Assembly: GCA_934193515.1 (NCBI GenBank)
Contig: CAKPVJ010000007.1
Span: 1-64,000, forward strand
Direction: 5' to 3'
Source of the DNA: an uncultured Megasphaera sp.
Lineage (GTDB): Bacteria > Bacillota > Negativicutes > Veillonellales > Megasphaeraceae
DNA: 64,000 nt
Below, one piece after another: positions 52,217-59,945 of the stretch. The notes below the pieces were generated by a model, which saw only the letters and a list, made by a program, of their open reading frames with translations, searched no databases and was not told the DNA's origin. The translations under genes were made by a program, and so were the position numbers. How positions within the stretch are numbered: position 1 is the first letter of the stretch; every line of letters starts with the position of its first letter.

Positions 52217-52409
52217 TATATATACCTCCTTTTATGTATTCTCATCGTATCATATTTGCGGCTGTTTTGATAGGACAAAAAAATGCAAAAAAAATGGGGC
52301 TCCCACGCATGACAAAATGCTGCAGGGCCCGAAGGCAGGGAAGGCGATATATAGAACGGCAAGGACTTCGCGGCGGTGAGGAAGGGGTCCACGTGTCCAT
52401 GTCAATGGT

Positions 52410-53423
52410 TTAGAGATTAGGAATGACAACAACCATAATATGAGAAATGACAAAGTAAGAAGCGGCGCCAATGACGGCAGTGCAGGGAATCGTCATCACC
52501 CAGGCCGTTACCATTTGGCGGGCGACGCTCCAATGTACGGCTTTGACACGCTGGGCAGAGCCTACGCCCATAATCGAGCCGGAAACAACATGTGTCGTTG
52601 ATACAGGAAGATGCAGGAGTGTTGCCGAAAAAATAACGACGGCTGAGTTAAGATCTGCCGCAAATCCATGAATCGGATGCATTTTAAAAATTTTGCCGCC
52701 GACCGTACGGATGATTTTCCAGCCGCCCACGCTGGTACCCAGCGCCATGGCTAACGCACAGAGTATTTTGACAAGTGTCGGCACTTCCATAGTTTGAATG
52801 AACCCGCCGGAAACCAGTGCCAGCGTAATGATGCCCATCGATTTTTGCGCATCGTTGGATCCATGAGAAAAGGCCATCAACGCAGCGGAAAGAATTTGCA
52901 GCCGATTGGCAGTCATATTTACTTTGGCAGGCTTAAAACTGTGACAAATCACGAAAAGCAGCTTCATGATGATATATCCAATGATAATTGCGGAAATCGG
53001 AGAAAGAATAAGGGAGAGGAAAATTTTAATAATGCCCCAGTCGTTGAGCGCTGCCGCGCCAACTGAAAAAGCAACGGCGCCAATCATGCCGCCAATCAGT
53101 GCGTGGGAAGAACTGGAAGGCATACCGAACCACCAAGTAATCAGGTTCCAAACAATGGCTCCGGTCAAGCCGGCAATAATGACTAATTCATTAATCATAG
53201 CGGGCGACGTAACGATATCGCCGCCGATGGTTTTGGCAACGCCGGTCGAAATCATGGCGCCGATAAAATTCAGTACAGCCGTACCAATAATGGCCAGGCC
53301 GGGACGGATAGCGCGCGTAGATACACATGTCGCAATCGCGTTGGCTGTATCATGAAACCCATTGATAAAGTCAAATGCCAGAGCCAGAACAATGACGAGA
53401 ATAATTAACGGCGTATCAAGCAT
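52410..53423 (-). CDS. Inorganic phosphate transporter, PiT family
   Basis: 337 aa, about 10 TM segments. The two PiT signatures are GFHDTANAIATCVSTRA at the N-terminus and SHGSNDAQKSMGIITLAL in the middle. It imports phosphate (as metal phosphate) with H+ or Na+. Its start overlaps the end of the DUF47 gene by 8 nt, so both are co-translated. Confidence 0.93.
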   Translation of the reverse strand: MLDTPLIILVIVLALAFDFINGFHDTANAIATCVSTRAIRPGLAIIGTAVLNFIGAMISTGVAKTIGGDIVTSPAMINELVIIAGLTGAIVWNLITWWFGMPSSSSHALIGGMIGAVAFSVGAAALNDWGIIKIFLSLILSPISAIIIGYIIMKLLFVICHSFKPAKVNMTANRLQILSAALMAFSHGSNDAQKSMGIITLALVSGGFIQTMEVPTLVKILCALAMALGTSVGGWKIIRTVGGKIFKMHPIHGFAADLNSAVVIFSATLLHLPVSTTHVVSGSIMGVGSAQRVKAVHWSVARQMVTAWVMTIPCTAVIGAASYFVISHIMVVVIPNL

Positions 53424-54042
53424 ATTTCATTGTCACCTCTTTTATTACGTTGCCAAGCTGTTCTACTGCGTCAGAAGTATCTTCCAGCGTACCTAAAATA
53501 TCTTTCCAGCGAATGACGTCGAGAAGAGGCTGGTCTCCTTGGAAGATACGGGATATTTCACGGCGATAAATGTTATCGACATCTGTTTCAATTTTGCTTA
53601 GGCGATTGGCCCGTTCCATGAGTTCTGTTTCATTTTTATCGATATTTTTTAGCAGAGAAAAAATCGTAGTCAATTCCTGTCCCATGATTTCCAGCTGTTC
53701 CGTAATTTGTTCTGCAGCCGGTGTGGATTTGTCGAGATGATACAGGCTGACGCGCATGAGAGAGCCATGGAGCTGGTCAATGCAGTCTTCAAGATGGCAA
53801 GTTAGTTTATAAAAATCTTCGCGGTCAATCGGCGTAATGAAGACACGGGAAAGTTTCATAATAATATCTTGGTTAATCTTATCGGATGTATGTTCTAACT
53901 TTACCACTTCTTTGATGTGAAGGTGGATTTTGGTAACATCTTTCATGACTTCTTTGGCGATGACAGCGCCGCGGTGAAAGTTTTCTGCGTTGTGCATTAA
54001 GTAATCAAAAAATTCTTCATGTTTATTGCTGATACTGAACAT
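53416..54042 (-). CDS. DUF47 (PhoU-like) phosphate transport accessory protein
   Basis: 208 aa, all-helical protein of the DUF47/PhoU_div family, nearly always encoded beside PiT. Acidic metal-binding stretches such as FYKLTCHLEDCIDQLHG and KDILGTLEDTSDAVEQLGN mark the PhoU-like three-helix repeats. It probably modulates the transporter. AGGAGG lies upstream of the ATG; first gene of the pair. Confidence 0.92.
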   Translation of the reverse strand: MFSISNKHEEFFDYLMHNAENFHRGAVIAKEVMKDVTKIHLHIKEVVKLEHTSDKINQDIIMKLSRVFITPIDREDFYKLTCHLEDCIDQLHGSLMRVSLYHLDKSTPAAEQITEQLEIMGQELTTIFSLLKNIDKNETELMERANRLSKIETDVDNIYRREISRIFQGDQPLLDVIRWKDILGTLEDTSDAVEQLGNVIKEVTMKYA

Positions 54043-54189
54043 GTATGTCGTATACCTCCTAGTTCATTCTTGAGTTTAGTATAAAAGCTTCACTTCAGTA
54101 TTTTGCAAAAAGAATGTAAAAATTGTGTAAATTTGGCGAGGCTTCGGAAAAACGTATTGGTGTACTTTTTTGTTCTTTTTAGCGGGATA

Positions 54190-54217
54190 TTGACAGGAAA
54201 GACGTATGCCGTATAAT
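54190..54217 (+). promoter_or_regulatory. Strong promoter leading into a terminator
   Basis: Perfect TTGACA (54190-54195) and TATAAT (54212-54217) with a 16-nt spacer. A transcript would begin near 54224 and meet the hairpin at 54229-54270 at once. The 324-nt gap 54043-54366 thus contains this promoter, the hairpin and an inverted repeat, and no gene. Confidence 0.7.
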
Positions 54218-54228
54218 TAAAGATAAAT

Positions 54229-54270
54229 AAAGACAGTGGTGTCTTAGGGAAAGGCATCATTGTCTTTGTT
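54229..54270 (+). terminator. Hairpin in the dehydrogenase leader
   Basis: AAAGACAGTGGTGTC opposes GGCATCATTGTCTTT with G-U pairs, followed by GTTTGTTT. Confidence 0.6.
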
Positions 54271-54304
54271 TGTTTAAGGATGTATTTTCTCCTGCAAAAA
54301 CAAA

Positions 54305-54337
54305 ATATATGGTATAATTTATATACATACCATATAT
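54305..54337. promoter_or_regulatory. 11-bp inverted repeat over a -10 element (operator candidate)
   Basis: ATATATGGTAT (54305-54315) and ATACCATATAT (54327-54337), 11 nt apart. TATAAT at 54313-54318 overlaps the left arm, so a bound protein would block a second promoter for the dehydrogenase. The TATGGTAT core recurs before the GntR 1 gene. Confidence 0.55.
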
Positions 54338-54366
54338 GCTTTTTATCGATAAAGGAGGAAATACCT

Positions 54367-55317
54367 ATGTTGCAAACGCGAAAAGTTGGTATTGTAGGTG
54401 CCGGCCATGTAGGGGCTCATGTAGCATTGGCGTTACTGCAGTCTGGTGAAGCAGACGATATTGTATTAATCGACGCGATACCGGAAAAAGCTGCGGCACA
54501 GGCAATGGATTTATCTGACTGCGTCAGCGGCTCACTCTGCGGCCGGGATACCCGGATTCGGGTTGGAGGTTATGAAGAACTCCAGGATGCAGATGTGTTG
54601 GTTATCGCTTTTGGACGCAGTCGGCGGCCCGGTGAGACGCGGCTGGATATGTTTGATGATTCCATTCGTATGGCAAAGGATGTCATCACGCAGTTACGGC
54701 AGGTACATTTTTCCGGCATTACGATCAGCGTTTCAAATCCGGCGGATATTGTTTGTGAGTATATACGCCGGCAGATGGGCTGGCCGCGCCAGCGGTGTTT
54801 TTGCACGGGGACGAGCTTGGAAACATATCGGCTGCTGCGTGTTTTATCACAGCATACAGGCTGCAGCCGCCGTTCCATACAAGGACTGTGCATGGGTGAA
54901 CATGGCAACTCCGGCTTTGTTGTTTGGTCGCATGTGTTTGTGCAGGGACGGTTGTTTACGGATATTTGCCGAGACAATCCGGCCTTGGCAGCAGACATAG
55001 CTGCGCTGCAGCAGGAAGTCAAACGGGCCGGTGATATGGAAATTGACGGCAAAGGATGTACTGAATTTGGCATTGCCAATGTAGTGCATATGCTGATTGC
55101 AGCCGTTTTTCATGACCAAAAGCTGATTTGGCCGTGCTCGGTGGCCTTGGATGGGGAGTTTGGAGAAAGCCAGGTGGCCGCCAGCGTACCCTGCATGATT
55201 GGCAAAAACGGCGTAGAAGCGATTGTGCCGATATCTCTTACTCCAGAAGAACAACAGGCTTTTCATGCGTCTTGTGACATTATTCGCGATTTCCTTAAAC
55301 GGGCAGATACTTTGTAA
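54367..55317 (+). CDS. L-lactate/malate dehydrogenase-family oxidoreductase
   Basis: 316 aa, NAD-dependent. The Rossmann motif is VGIVGAGHVGAHVA with D36 selecting NAD; H179 in GEHGNS is the catalytic base, R155 and R92 bind the substrate. Position 86, in SRRPGETR, aligns with Gln102 of lactate dehydrogenases (NQKPGETR) but is Arg, the residue that defines malate dehydrogenases. E152 replaces the usual Asp in GTxLDTxR. The enzyme may therefore prefer oxaloacetate or another bulky 2-keto acid to pyruvate (inference). AAAGGAGG precedes ATG 54367. The purine permease gene follows after 19 nt. Confidence 0.85.
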   Translation: MLQTRKVGIVGAGHVGAHVALALLQSGEADDIVLIDAIPEKAAAQAMDLSDCVSGSLCGRDTRIRVGGYEELQDADVLVIAFGRSRRPGETRLDMFDDSIRMAKDVITQLRQVHFSGITISVSNPADIVCEYIRRQMGWPRQRCFCTGTSLETYRLLRVLSQHTGCSRRSIQGLCMGEHGNSGFVVWSHVFVQGRLFTDICRDNPALAADIAALQQEVKRAGDMEIDGKGCTEFGIANVVHMLIAAVFHDQKLIWPCSVALDGEFGESQVAASVPCMIGKNGVEAIVPISLTPEEQQAFHASCDIIRDFLKRADTL

Positions 55318-55336
55318 TTTGAGGTGAGTGAATAGA

Positions 55337-56686
55337 ATGAATCCATCTACGACGCAGCAGACAACGCATCCTGTCGATGAAATGCTGCCTGCTTCCAAGC
55401 TGTTTGCGTACGGGCTGCAGCACGTACTGGCCATGTATGCCGGTGCTGTAGCTGTACCGATTATTATTGCACAGGCCATGCATCTGTCGCCTGCTGAACT
55501 TATTCATTTGATTAATGCTGATTTATTTACTTGCGGTATTGCCACCTTGATTCAGACGCTGGGATTTTGGAAAGTCGGCGCTCGCATTCCGATGATTCAA
55601 GGGGTTACGTTTGCTTCGGTTACTCCCATGATATTGATTGGTGTAGAACATGGGATTACGGCTATTTATGGGGCGATTATTGTTGCTGGGATTATTACGT
55701 TTCTCATTGCCCCGTATTTCAGCCGGCTGATTCGCTTTTTCCCGCCTGTTGTTACCGGTACGATTATTACCATCATCGGCATTACGCTGCTGCCGGTAGC
55801 CGTTCGCTGGATTGGCGGCGGCAATCAGTCTTCGCCTGATTTTGCCAGTCCGATGCATTTGTTCTTGGCAGGCATTACACTGTGTATCATCATACTGATT
55901 TATCGGTATGGCCGTGCCGGTTCCGGATTTTTAAGCAATGTGTCCGTTCTGATCGGTTTGATTGGCGGTACGCTGGTTGCTATTTCACTGGGACAGGTTG
56001 ATTTTTCAGAAGTAGAAAAAGCGGCCTGGTTTGGCGTAGTGACGCCGCTTTCTTTTGGCTATCCGTCTTTTGATGTGGGCTCCATTGTGTCAATGGTTAT
56101 CGTTATGATTGTCTGCATGGTGGAAACGACGGGGGACTGCATTGCGATTGGCGATATTGTAGGACGGCCTATTAATCAGGATAAGTTGTCGCGTTGTCTG
56201 CGCGCTGATGGATTATCGACGATGATTGGCGGCATTTTCAACAGCTTCCCGTATACGGCATTTGCGCAGAACGTCGGCTTAATTGCCGTCACGCGCGTTA
56301 AAAGCCGTTTTGTAGTAGCAGCGTCCGGCGTGATTCTGATTATCTTGGGCTTGTTCCCCAAAATGGCAGCTATCGTTGCCTGCATTCCGAATTCCGTGCT
56401 GGGCGGCGCTGGGATTGCCATGTTCGGCATGATTATCGCCAGCGGTGTCCGTGCGCTGACAAAAGTAGAATTTGAAGGAAATTCGAATCTGATGATTGTG
56501 GCTGTCAGCATTGGCATTAGTATGATTACACTTACCATTCCGAATTTCTTCCAGCATTTCCCGGATGCTGCTAAGATTGTACTGCAAAGCGGCATTACAT
56601 TGGGCAGTATTACCGCCGTTATTTTAAATTTGATTTTTAATGGGATAGGACACCACGATCATGGAATTAAAGAGGATGAAGAATAA
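55337..56686 (+). CDS. NCS2-family purine (xanthine/urate) permease
   Basis: 449 aa, 12-14 TM segments, nucleobase:cation symporter-2 family. The N-terminal YGLQHVLAMYAGAVAVP, the MIQGVTFASVTPM loop, ETTGDCIAIGDI and the signature FAQNVGLIAVTRVKSRFV are typical of xanthine/uric acid carriers rather than uracil ones. ATG 55337 lies 10 nt behind GAGGTG. Nothing else for purine degradation is in the window. Confidence 0.9.
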   Translation: MNPSTTQQTTHPVDEMLPASKLFAYGLQHVLAMYAGAVAVPIIIAQAMHLSPAELIHLINADLFTCGIATLIQTLGFWKVGARIPMIQGVTFASVTPMILIGVEHGITAIYGAIIVAGIITFLIAPYFSRLIRFFPPVVTGTIITIIGITLLPVAVRWIGGGNQSSPDFASPMHLFLAGITLCIIILIYRYGRAGSGFLSNVSVLIGLIGGTLVAISLGQVDFSEVEKAAWFGVVTPLSFGYPSFDVGSIVSMVIVMIVCMVETTGDCIAIGDIVGRPINQDKLSRCLRADGLSTMIGGIFNSFPYTAFAQNVGLIAVTRVKSRFVVAASGVILIILGLFPKMAAIVACIPNSVLGGAGIAMFGMIIASGVRALTKVEFEGNSNLMIVAVSIGISMITLTIPNFFQHFPDAAKIVLQSGITLGSITAVILNLIFNGIGHHDHGIKEDEE

Positions 56687-57833
56687 CATCAAAACCTGGA
56701 TTATTGGCTGCGTAAGCATGGCTTGTTTATTGGCAGGCAATGCGTTGGCAGCAGATACGGCAAAGGTCCCGTCAGAACTGCCGATGAAACCGGCTCCTTT
56801 TGCGGCGGCTTCGGTTAAAATTACGTCACATCCAACCCCACCGGCAGAACCGGCAGCCGTGCCGCAGCAGAAAGCCGCCGCGGCGGCCCCTGGGCAGGAT
56901 AATTCTTCTTCCCAAGAGCCCAAAATAGGCATTAACTTGGCAAGCCGTATTTTGATTTTATACAAGGGAAATACGAAAACGGCAATGTATCCTGTAGGTG
57001 TAGGCAAAACATCGACGCCGACTCCGGTCGGATACTATGCAGTACAGAATAAGGAAGTCAATCCGACATGGATAGATCCGGGAGATACCAGCGTACAGAT
57101 TGGTCCCGGCCCGGATAACCCGTTGGGATACCGCTGGATTGGATTTAACGGTACGTACGGCATTCATGGCACCAATCAGCCGTCTTCTGTCGGCTATTAT
57201 GTATCCAACGGCTGTATCCGCATGCATGAAGAAGATGTAGAAGCAGTGTACGACCAGGTTGCTGTGGGAACGCCTGTCAATGTATACTATGATCGGATTG
57301 TCATTGACAGCGATGCGAACCATACCGTTTCTTATTATATCTATCCAGACGGCTACGGCTGGCAGAATGTAACCGTGCAAAACGTAAAAGATGCGCTTCG
57401 GGGCTATGGCGTAGAAGATTTTGCAGATGCCGGCAGTATTTATAATAAAATTGCGGCATCAGACGGACAGCCGACGTACGTAGCCAAAGCCTATGATTTA
57501 ATCGTCAACGGCAAAAAAATCGCCAAGCGCGCGCTCAAAAAAGACGGCGTAACGTATTTGCCGGCTGTTGCCGTAGCGACGGCCTTGAAGATGGATTTGC
57601 ATTGGAACAGCAAACAGCGGACCTTGACCAGTCCGTATGGCAGGGCCTTTGGCGTGAACAAAAGCGACGTGATATATGTCGATGCCGCAGATGCGCAGTC
57701 CTTGTTTCACATTACGGGAACGCTGACGCCGGAACTCAAATATGCTGTGACGTCGCTGGCAGAAACGCAGCCGCTGCCGGATAAAACGACAAAAGTGACG
57801 ATTTCTACGACCTACGTTCCAGAAAACGAATAG
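56661..57833 (+). CDS. L,D-transpeptidase (YkuD) with C-terminal stalk/CAO-like domain
   Basis: 390 aa, exported. The signal peptide is WIIGCVSMACLLAGNALA, then a Pro/Ala-rich linker to about residue 90. The YkuD domain (95-215) has HGTNQPSSVG and the catalytic SNGCIRMHEEDV with the nucleophilic Cys. It forms 3-3 peptidoglycan crosslinks or anchors proteins. A copper-amine-oxidase-N-like domain (about 275-345: LIVNGKKIAKRALKKDGVTYLPAVAVA) follows, often a cell-wall binding unit in Firmicutes. The start overlaps the permease gene by 26 nt, and its ribosome binding site is weak; ATG 56676 is an alternative. Confidence 0.85.
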   Translation: MELKRMKNNIKTWIIGCVSMACLLAGNALAADTAKVPSELPMKPAPFAAASVKITSHPTPPAEPAAVPQQKAAAAAPGQDNSSSQEPKIGINLASRILILYKGNTKTAMYPVGVGKTSTPTPVGYYAVQNKEVNPTWIDPGDTSVQIGPGPDNPLGYRWIGFNGTYGIHGTNQPSSVGYYVSNGCIRMHEEDVEAVYDQVAVGTPVNVYYDRIVIDSDANHTVSYYIYPDGYGWQNVTVQNVKDALRGYGVEDFADAGSIYNKIAASDGQPTYVAKAYDLIVNGKKIAKRALKKDGVTYLPAVAVATALKMDLHWNSKQRTLTSPYGRAFGVNKSDVIYVDAADAQSLFHITGTLTPELKYAVTSLAETQPLPDKTTKVTISTTYVPENE

Positions 57834-57847
57834 AAGAAGTGAATAAA

Positions 57848-58000
57848 GGGGTTGTAACAAAATGAGAGTTTTTAGTCCATTTTGTTACAGCCTTTTTACG
57901 TGCATCGTTTGCAGCATTATTATTCATTTTCTTTACACTTCCAACAAAAAACGTTTAAAGAAAGAGTATGGTGCATGACAGCCAAACGCGTTATGTTACC
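57848..58000 (+). repeat. Dispersed intergenic repeat, copy B
   Basis: A hairpin head (GGTTGTAACAAAATG opposing CATTTTGTTACAGCC) and a roughly 105-nt tail homologous to 3557-3671, with shared ATCG(T/C)TTGCAG, TTC(C/A)AACAAAA, GGTGCATGA, and CGTTATGTTAC. It lies between the L,D-transpeptidase and the small secreted protein genes. Confidence 0.6.
57849..57897 (+). terminator. Terminator after the L,D-transpeptidase gene
   Basis: The repeat's hairpin: GGGTTGTAACAAAATG opposing CATTTTGTTACAGCC, then TTTTT. Confidence 0.8.
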
Positions 58001-58079
58001 TTTTTTTAATTGTCCTGCTGATGGAATGGGTATATAATAAAGGCGATATACGTAATTAGGTAAGGAGTATGAGGAAAGG

Positions 58080-58562
58080 ATGAAAGGCTTCATTCGCAGA
58101 ATGGCAGCAGCTTGTATAGGCTGTGCCGCTTTTTTTTCATCGTCTTTTTGTTTTGCCCAGGTAGCTGTTGACCAGATTGCTATCGGCGGCGTAGGGCCGG
58201 GATGCACGATTGAGTATGTAGAAGGCGTATACGGCCTGCCAACGGCATCAGACCATGTGACATCAGATACAGGTGTCAATTATATAGAATATAACTACGA
58301 AAACCATTTGCTGGTAGGATTCCAGGAAAGTGATTCAACAGCTGTATATGTTACTTGCACCAGCGATAATCTGTCAACACCGGATGGCGTGGCCGTAGGC
58401 ATGACGGCTGATGTCCTGAACAGTAAATACGGCCAGGCAGATCATCTGTACAGCTATAACGACAAATCATTGTATGAATATGATGATGAAAACGGCAACT
58501 GCTTGTCTTTTGACGTGCAAAACTTTTATATTGTAAGCGTCAATGTACGGGCTGCCCAATAA
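58080..58562 (+). CDS. Small secreted protein with two SmpA-like half-repeats, unknown function
   Basis: 160 aa. A signal peptide (MAAACIGCAAFFSSSFCFA) is followed by a mature domain in which two similar segments, IGGVGPGCTIEYVEGVYGLPT and VAVGMTADVLNSKYGQADH, each show the pattern G-x-T-x(5)-YG. Similar G-x-(T/S)-x(4)-V-x-x-x-(Y/L)G motifs occur in BamE/SmpA-type domains, so a small adhesion or envelope-binding fold is possible. No catalytic motif is evident. GAGGAAAGG precedes the ATG; the in-frame alternatives are worse. Confidence 0.75.
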   Translation: MKGFIRRMAAACIGCAAFFSSSFCFAQVAVDQIAIGGVGPGCTIEYVEGVYGLPTASDHVTSDTGVNYIEYNYENHLLVGFQESDSTAVYVTCTSDNLSTPDGVAVGMTADVLNSKYGQADHLYSYNDKSLYEYDDENGNCLSFDVQNFYIVSVNVRAAQ

Positions 58563-58599
58563 GCTGCCGAGGGAAAATTTCCATATGCATTGCACAAAA

Positions 58600-58648
58600 A
58601 AAGACCGCGGAAACAGAATGAAAAATTCATGTTTCTGCGGTCTTTTTG
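58600..58648. terminator. Bidirectional terminator
   Basis: AAGACCGCGGAAACA opposes TGTTTCTGCGGTCTT with flanking A and T runs, between the convergent secreted-protein and mrp genes. Confidence 0.85.
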
Positions 58649-58673
58649 TCGTATAACGGCGAATCGTTAGTAC

Positions 58674-59513
58674 TTAGTCATTTCCCAAAACGCCTTCTAA
58701 GAAGGACGCTGTGTCTGCCAAATAGTCAGCCGGATAGCTTTCGATGTCGCCTTTATCGCAGTGTGCTGCAAATTCCGGGTCAATAGGCAGTTTAGCTGTA
58801 TGCGGGATTTCATATTTCTGTGCCGATGCTTCGACATGGCTGGGTCCGAAAATAGCATGTTTTTCATGACAGTTCGGACATTCAAAATAGCTCATGTTTT
58901 CGATTAATCCCAATACAGGAACATGCATGATTTCCGACATCTTCAATGCTTTTTCTACAATCAGGGAAACAAGTTCCTGCGGAGAGGTAATGACGAGAAT
59001 GCCGTCAATCGGCAGGGATTGGAATACTGTCAGGGGTACATCGCCGGTTCCTGGAGGCATATCGACAAACATATAATCAATGTCGCCCCACATGACGTCT
59101 GTCCAGAATTGTTTTACAGCGCCGGCAATAACCGGGCCGCGCCATACAACCGGGGAAGCGGCATCTTCCAAAAGCAGGTTCATGGACATGACTTCGATGC
59201 CTGTTTTGGTTTTGACAGGGAGAATACCGCTTTCATCGCCGGTAGCTCTGTCTGTAATACCAAATACTTTTGGAATAGACGGGCCTGTAATATCTGCGTC
59301 CAAGATAGCCGTTTTAAAGCCGCGGCGGCGCATTTGTACAGCCATCAAAGACGTGACGAGGGATTTGCCGACGCCGCCTTTGCCGCTGACGACGGCAATT
59401 ACATGTTTTACATGCGTACCTGCATGAGGGGGAGCCTGTAAGCTTTGCGGTTCTGTGCGGCTGCTGCAGCTGCTGCCGCAGCTGGAACAGTCATGTGTAC
59501 AATTTTCACTCAT
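58674..59513 (-). CDS. mrp: Mrp/NBP35-type P-loop ATPase (Fe-S cluster carrier)
   Basis: 279 aa. The deviant Walker A GKGGVGKS is near residue 46, then DADITGPSIP, VDMPPGTGD and ENMSYFECPNCHEKHAIFG, whose CxxC binds the bridging [4Fe-4S] cluster in the dimer. An N-terminal cysteine-rich tail (CTHDCSSCGSSCSS) could bind metal too. It delivers Fe-S clusters to apo-proteins. ATG 59513 has AAAGGAGA upstream; the longer ORF begins at a TTG. The stop of the DUF134 gene lies 5 nt before it. Confidence 0.92.
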   Translation of the reverse strand: MSENCTHDCSSCGSSCSSRTEPQSLQAPPHAGTHVKHVIAVVSGKGGVGKSLVTSLMAVQMRRRGFKTAILDADITGPSIPKVFGITDRATGDESGILPVKTKTGIEVMSMNLLLEDAASPVVWRGPVIAGAVKQFWTDVMWGDIDYMFVDMPPGTGDVPLTVFQSLPIDGILVITSPQELVSLIVEKALKMSEIMHVPVLGLIENMSYFECPNCHEKHAIFGPSHVEASAQKYEIPHTAKLPIDPEFAAHCDKGDIESYPADYLADTASFLEGVLGND

Positions 59514-59518
59514 AAATA

Positions 59519-59875
59519 TCAATCTCCTTTTGGATTATTTTTTCCGGCATGACAGCATGCATGGTGACAGCAGGAGCCGGCATGTTCACAAATTTTTATA
59601 TGGCCGCCTTCGATGAGAAGACGCTTTCCATGGACGAGGGCATCCGCTAATTTATAACGGGCCGTATCATAAATCCCTGTTACGGTAGTTCGCGACACAT
59701 TAATCTGAGCAGCGCATTGTTCTTGTGTCAGTCCTACCAAATCCAGCAGGCGGATGACTTCATATTCATCAATACTCATAGTAACAACGGCCGCGTCGTT
59801 AGGACAGTCAGACGGAGCAAACTCATCAGACTTCGGCAGGGAACAGACACGGCGGCACCGCGGCGGTCTCGGCAT
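59519..59875 (-). CDS. DUF134 DNA-binding protein
   Basis: 118 aa, start MPRPPRCRRVC, the family hallmark. Residues 40-85 form a sigma-70-region-4-like helix-turn-helix (VIRLLDLVGLTQEQCAAQINVSRTTVTGIYDTARYKLADAL). The C-terminus is rich in Cys and His (CEHAGSCCHHACCHAG), suggesting metal or Fe-S sensing. The link with mrp, 5 nt downstream, is conserved in many anaerobes and hints at a regulator of Fe-S assembly (inference). AAGGAGG precedes the ATG; the longer ORF overlaps the sigma-54 activator gene. Confidence 0.88.
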   Translation of the reverse strand: MPRPPRCRRVCSLPKSDEFAPSDCPNDAAVVTMSIDEYEVIRLLDLVGLTQEQCAAQINVSRTTVTGIYDTARYKLADALVHGKRLLIEGGHIKICEHAGSCCHHACCHAGKNNPKGD

Positions 59876-59945
59876 GGAATTACCTCCTTTTATATGAATC
59901 CAGCTATTATTATAAAAGTGTAGATGACATATGTCAAATAAATAA

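Noticed and set aside
52217..52409. Small ORFs on both strands in the gap between dcyD and the phosphate transporter gene.
   Set aside because: No ribosome binding site or familiar sequence, and they overlap gene ends.
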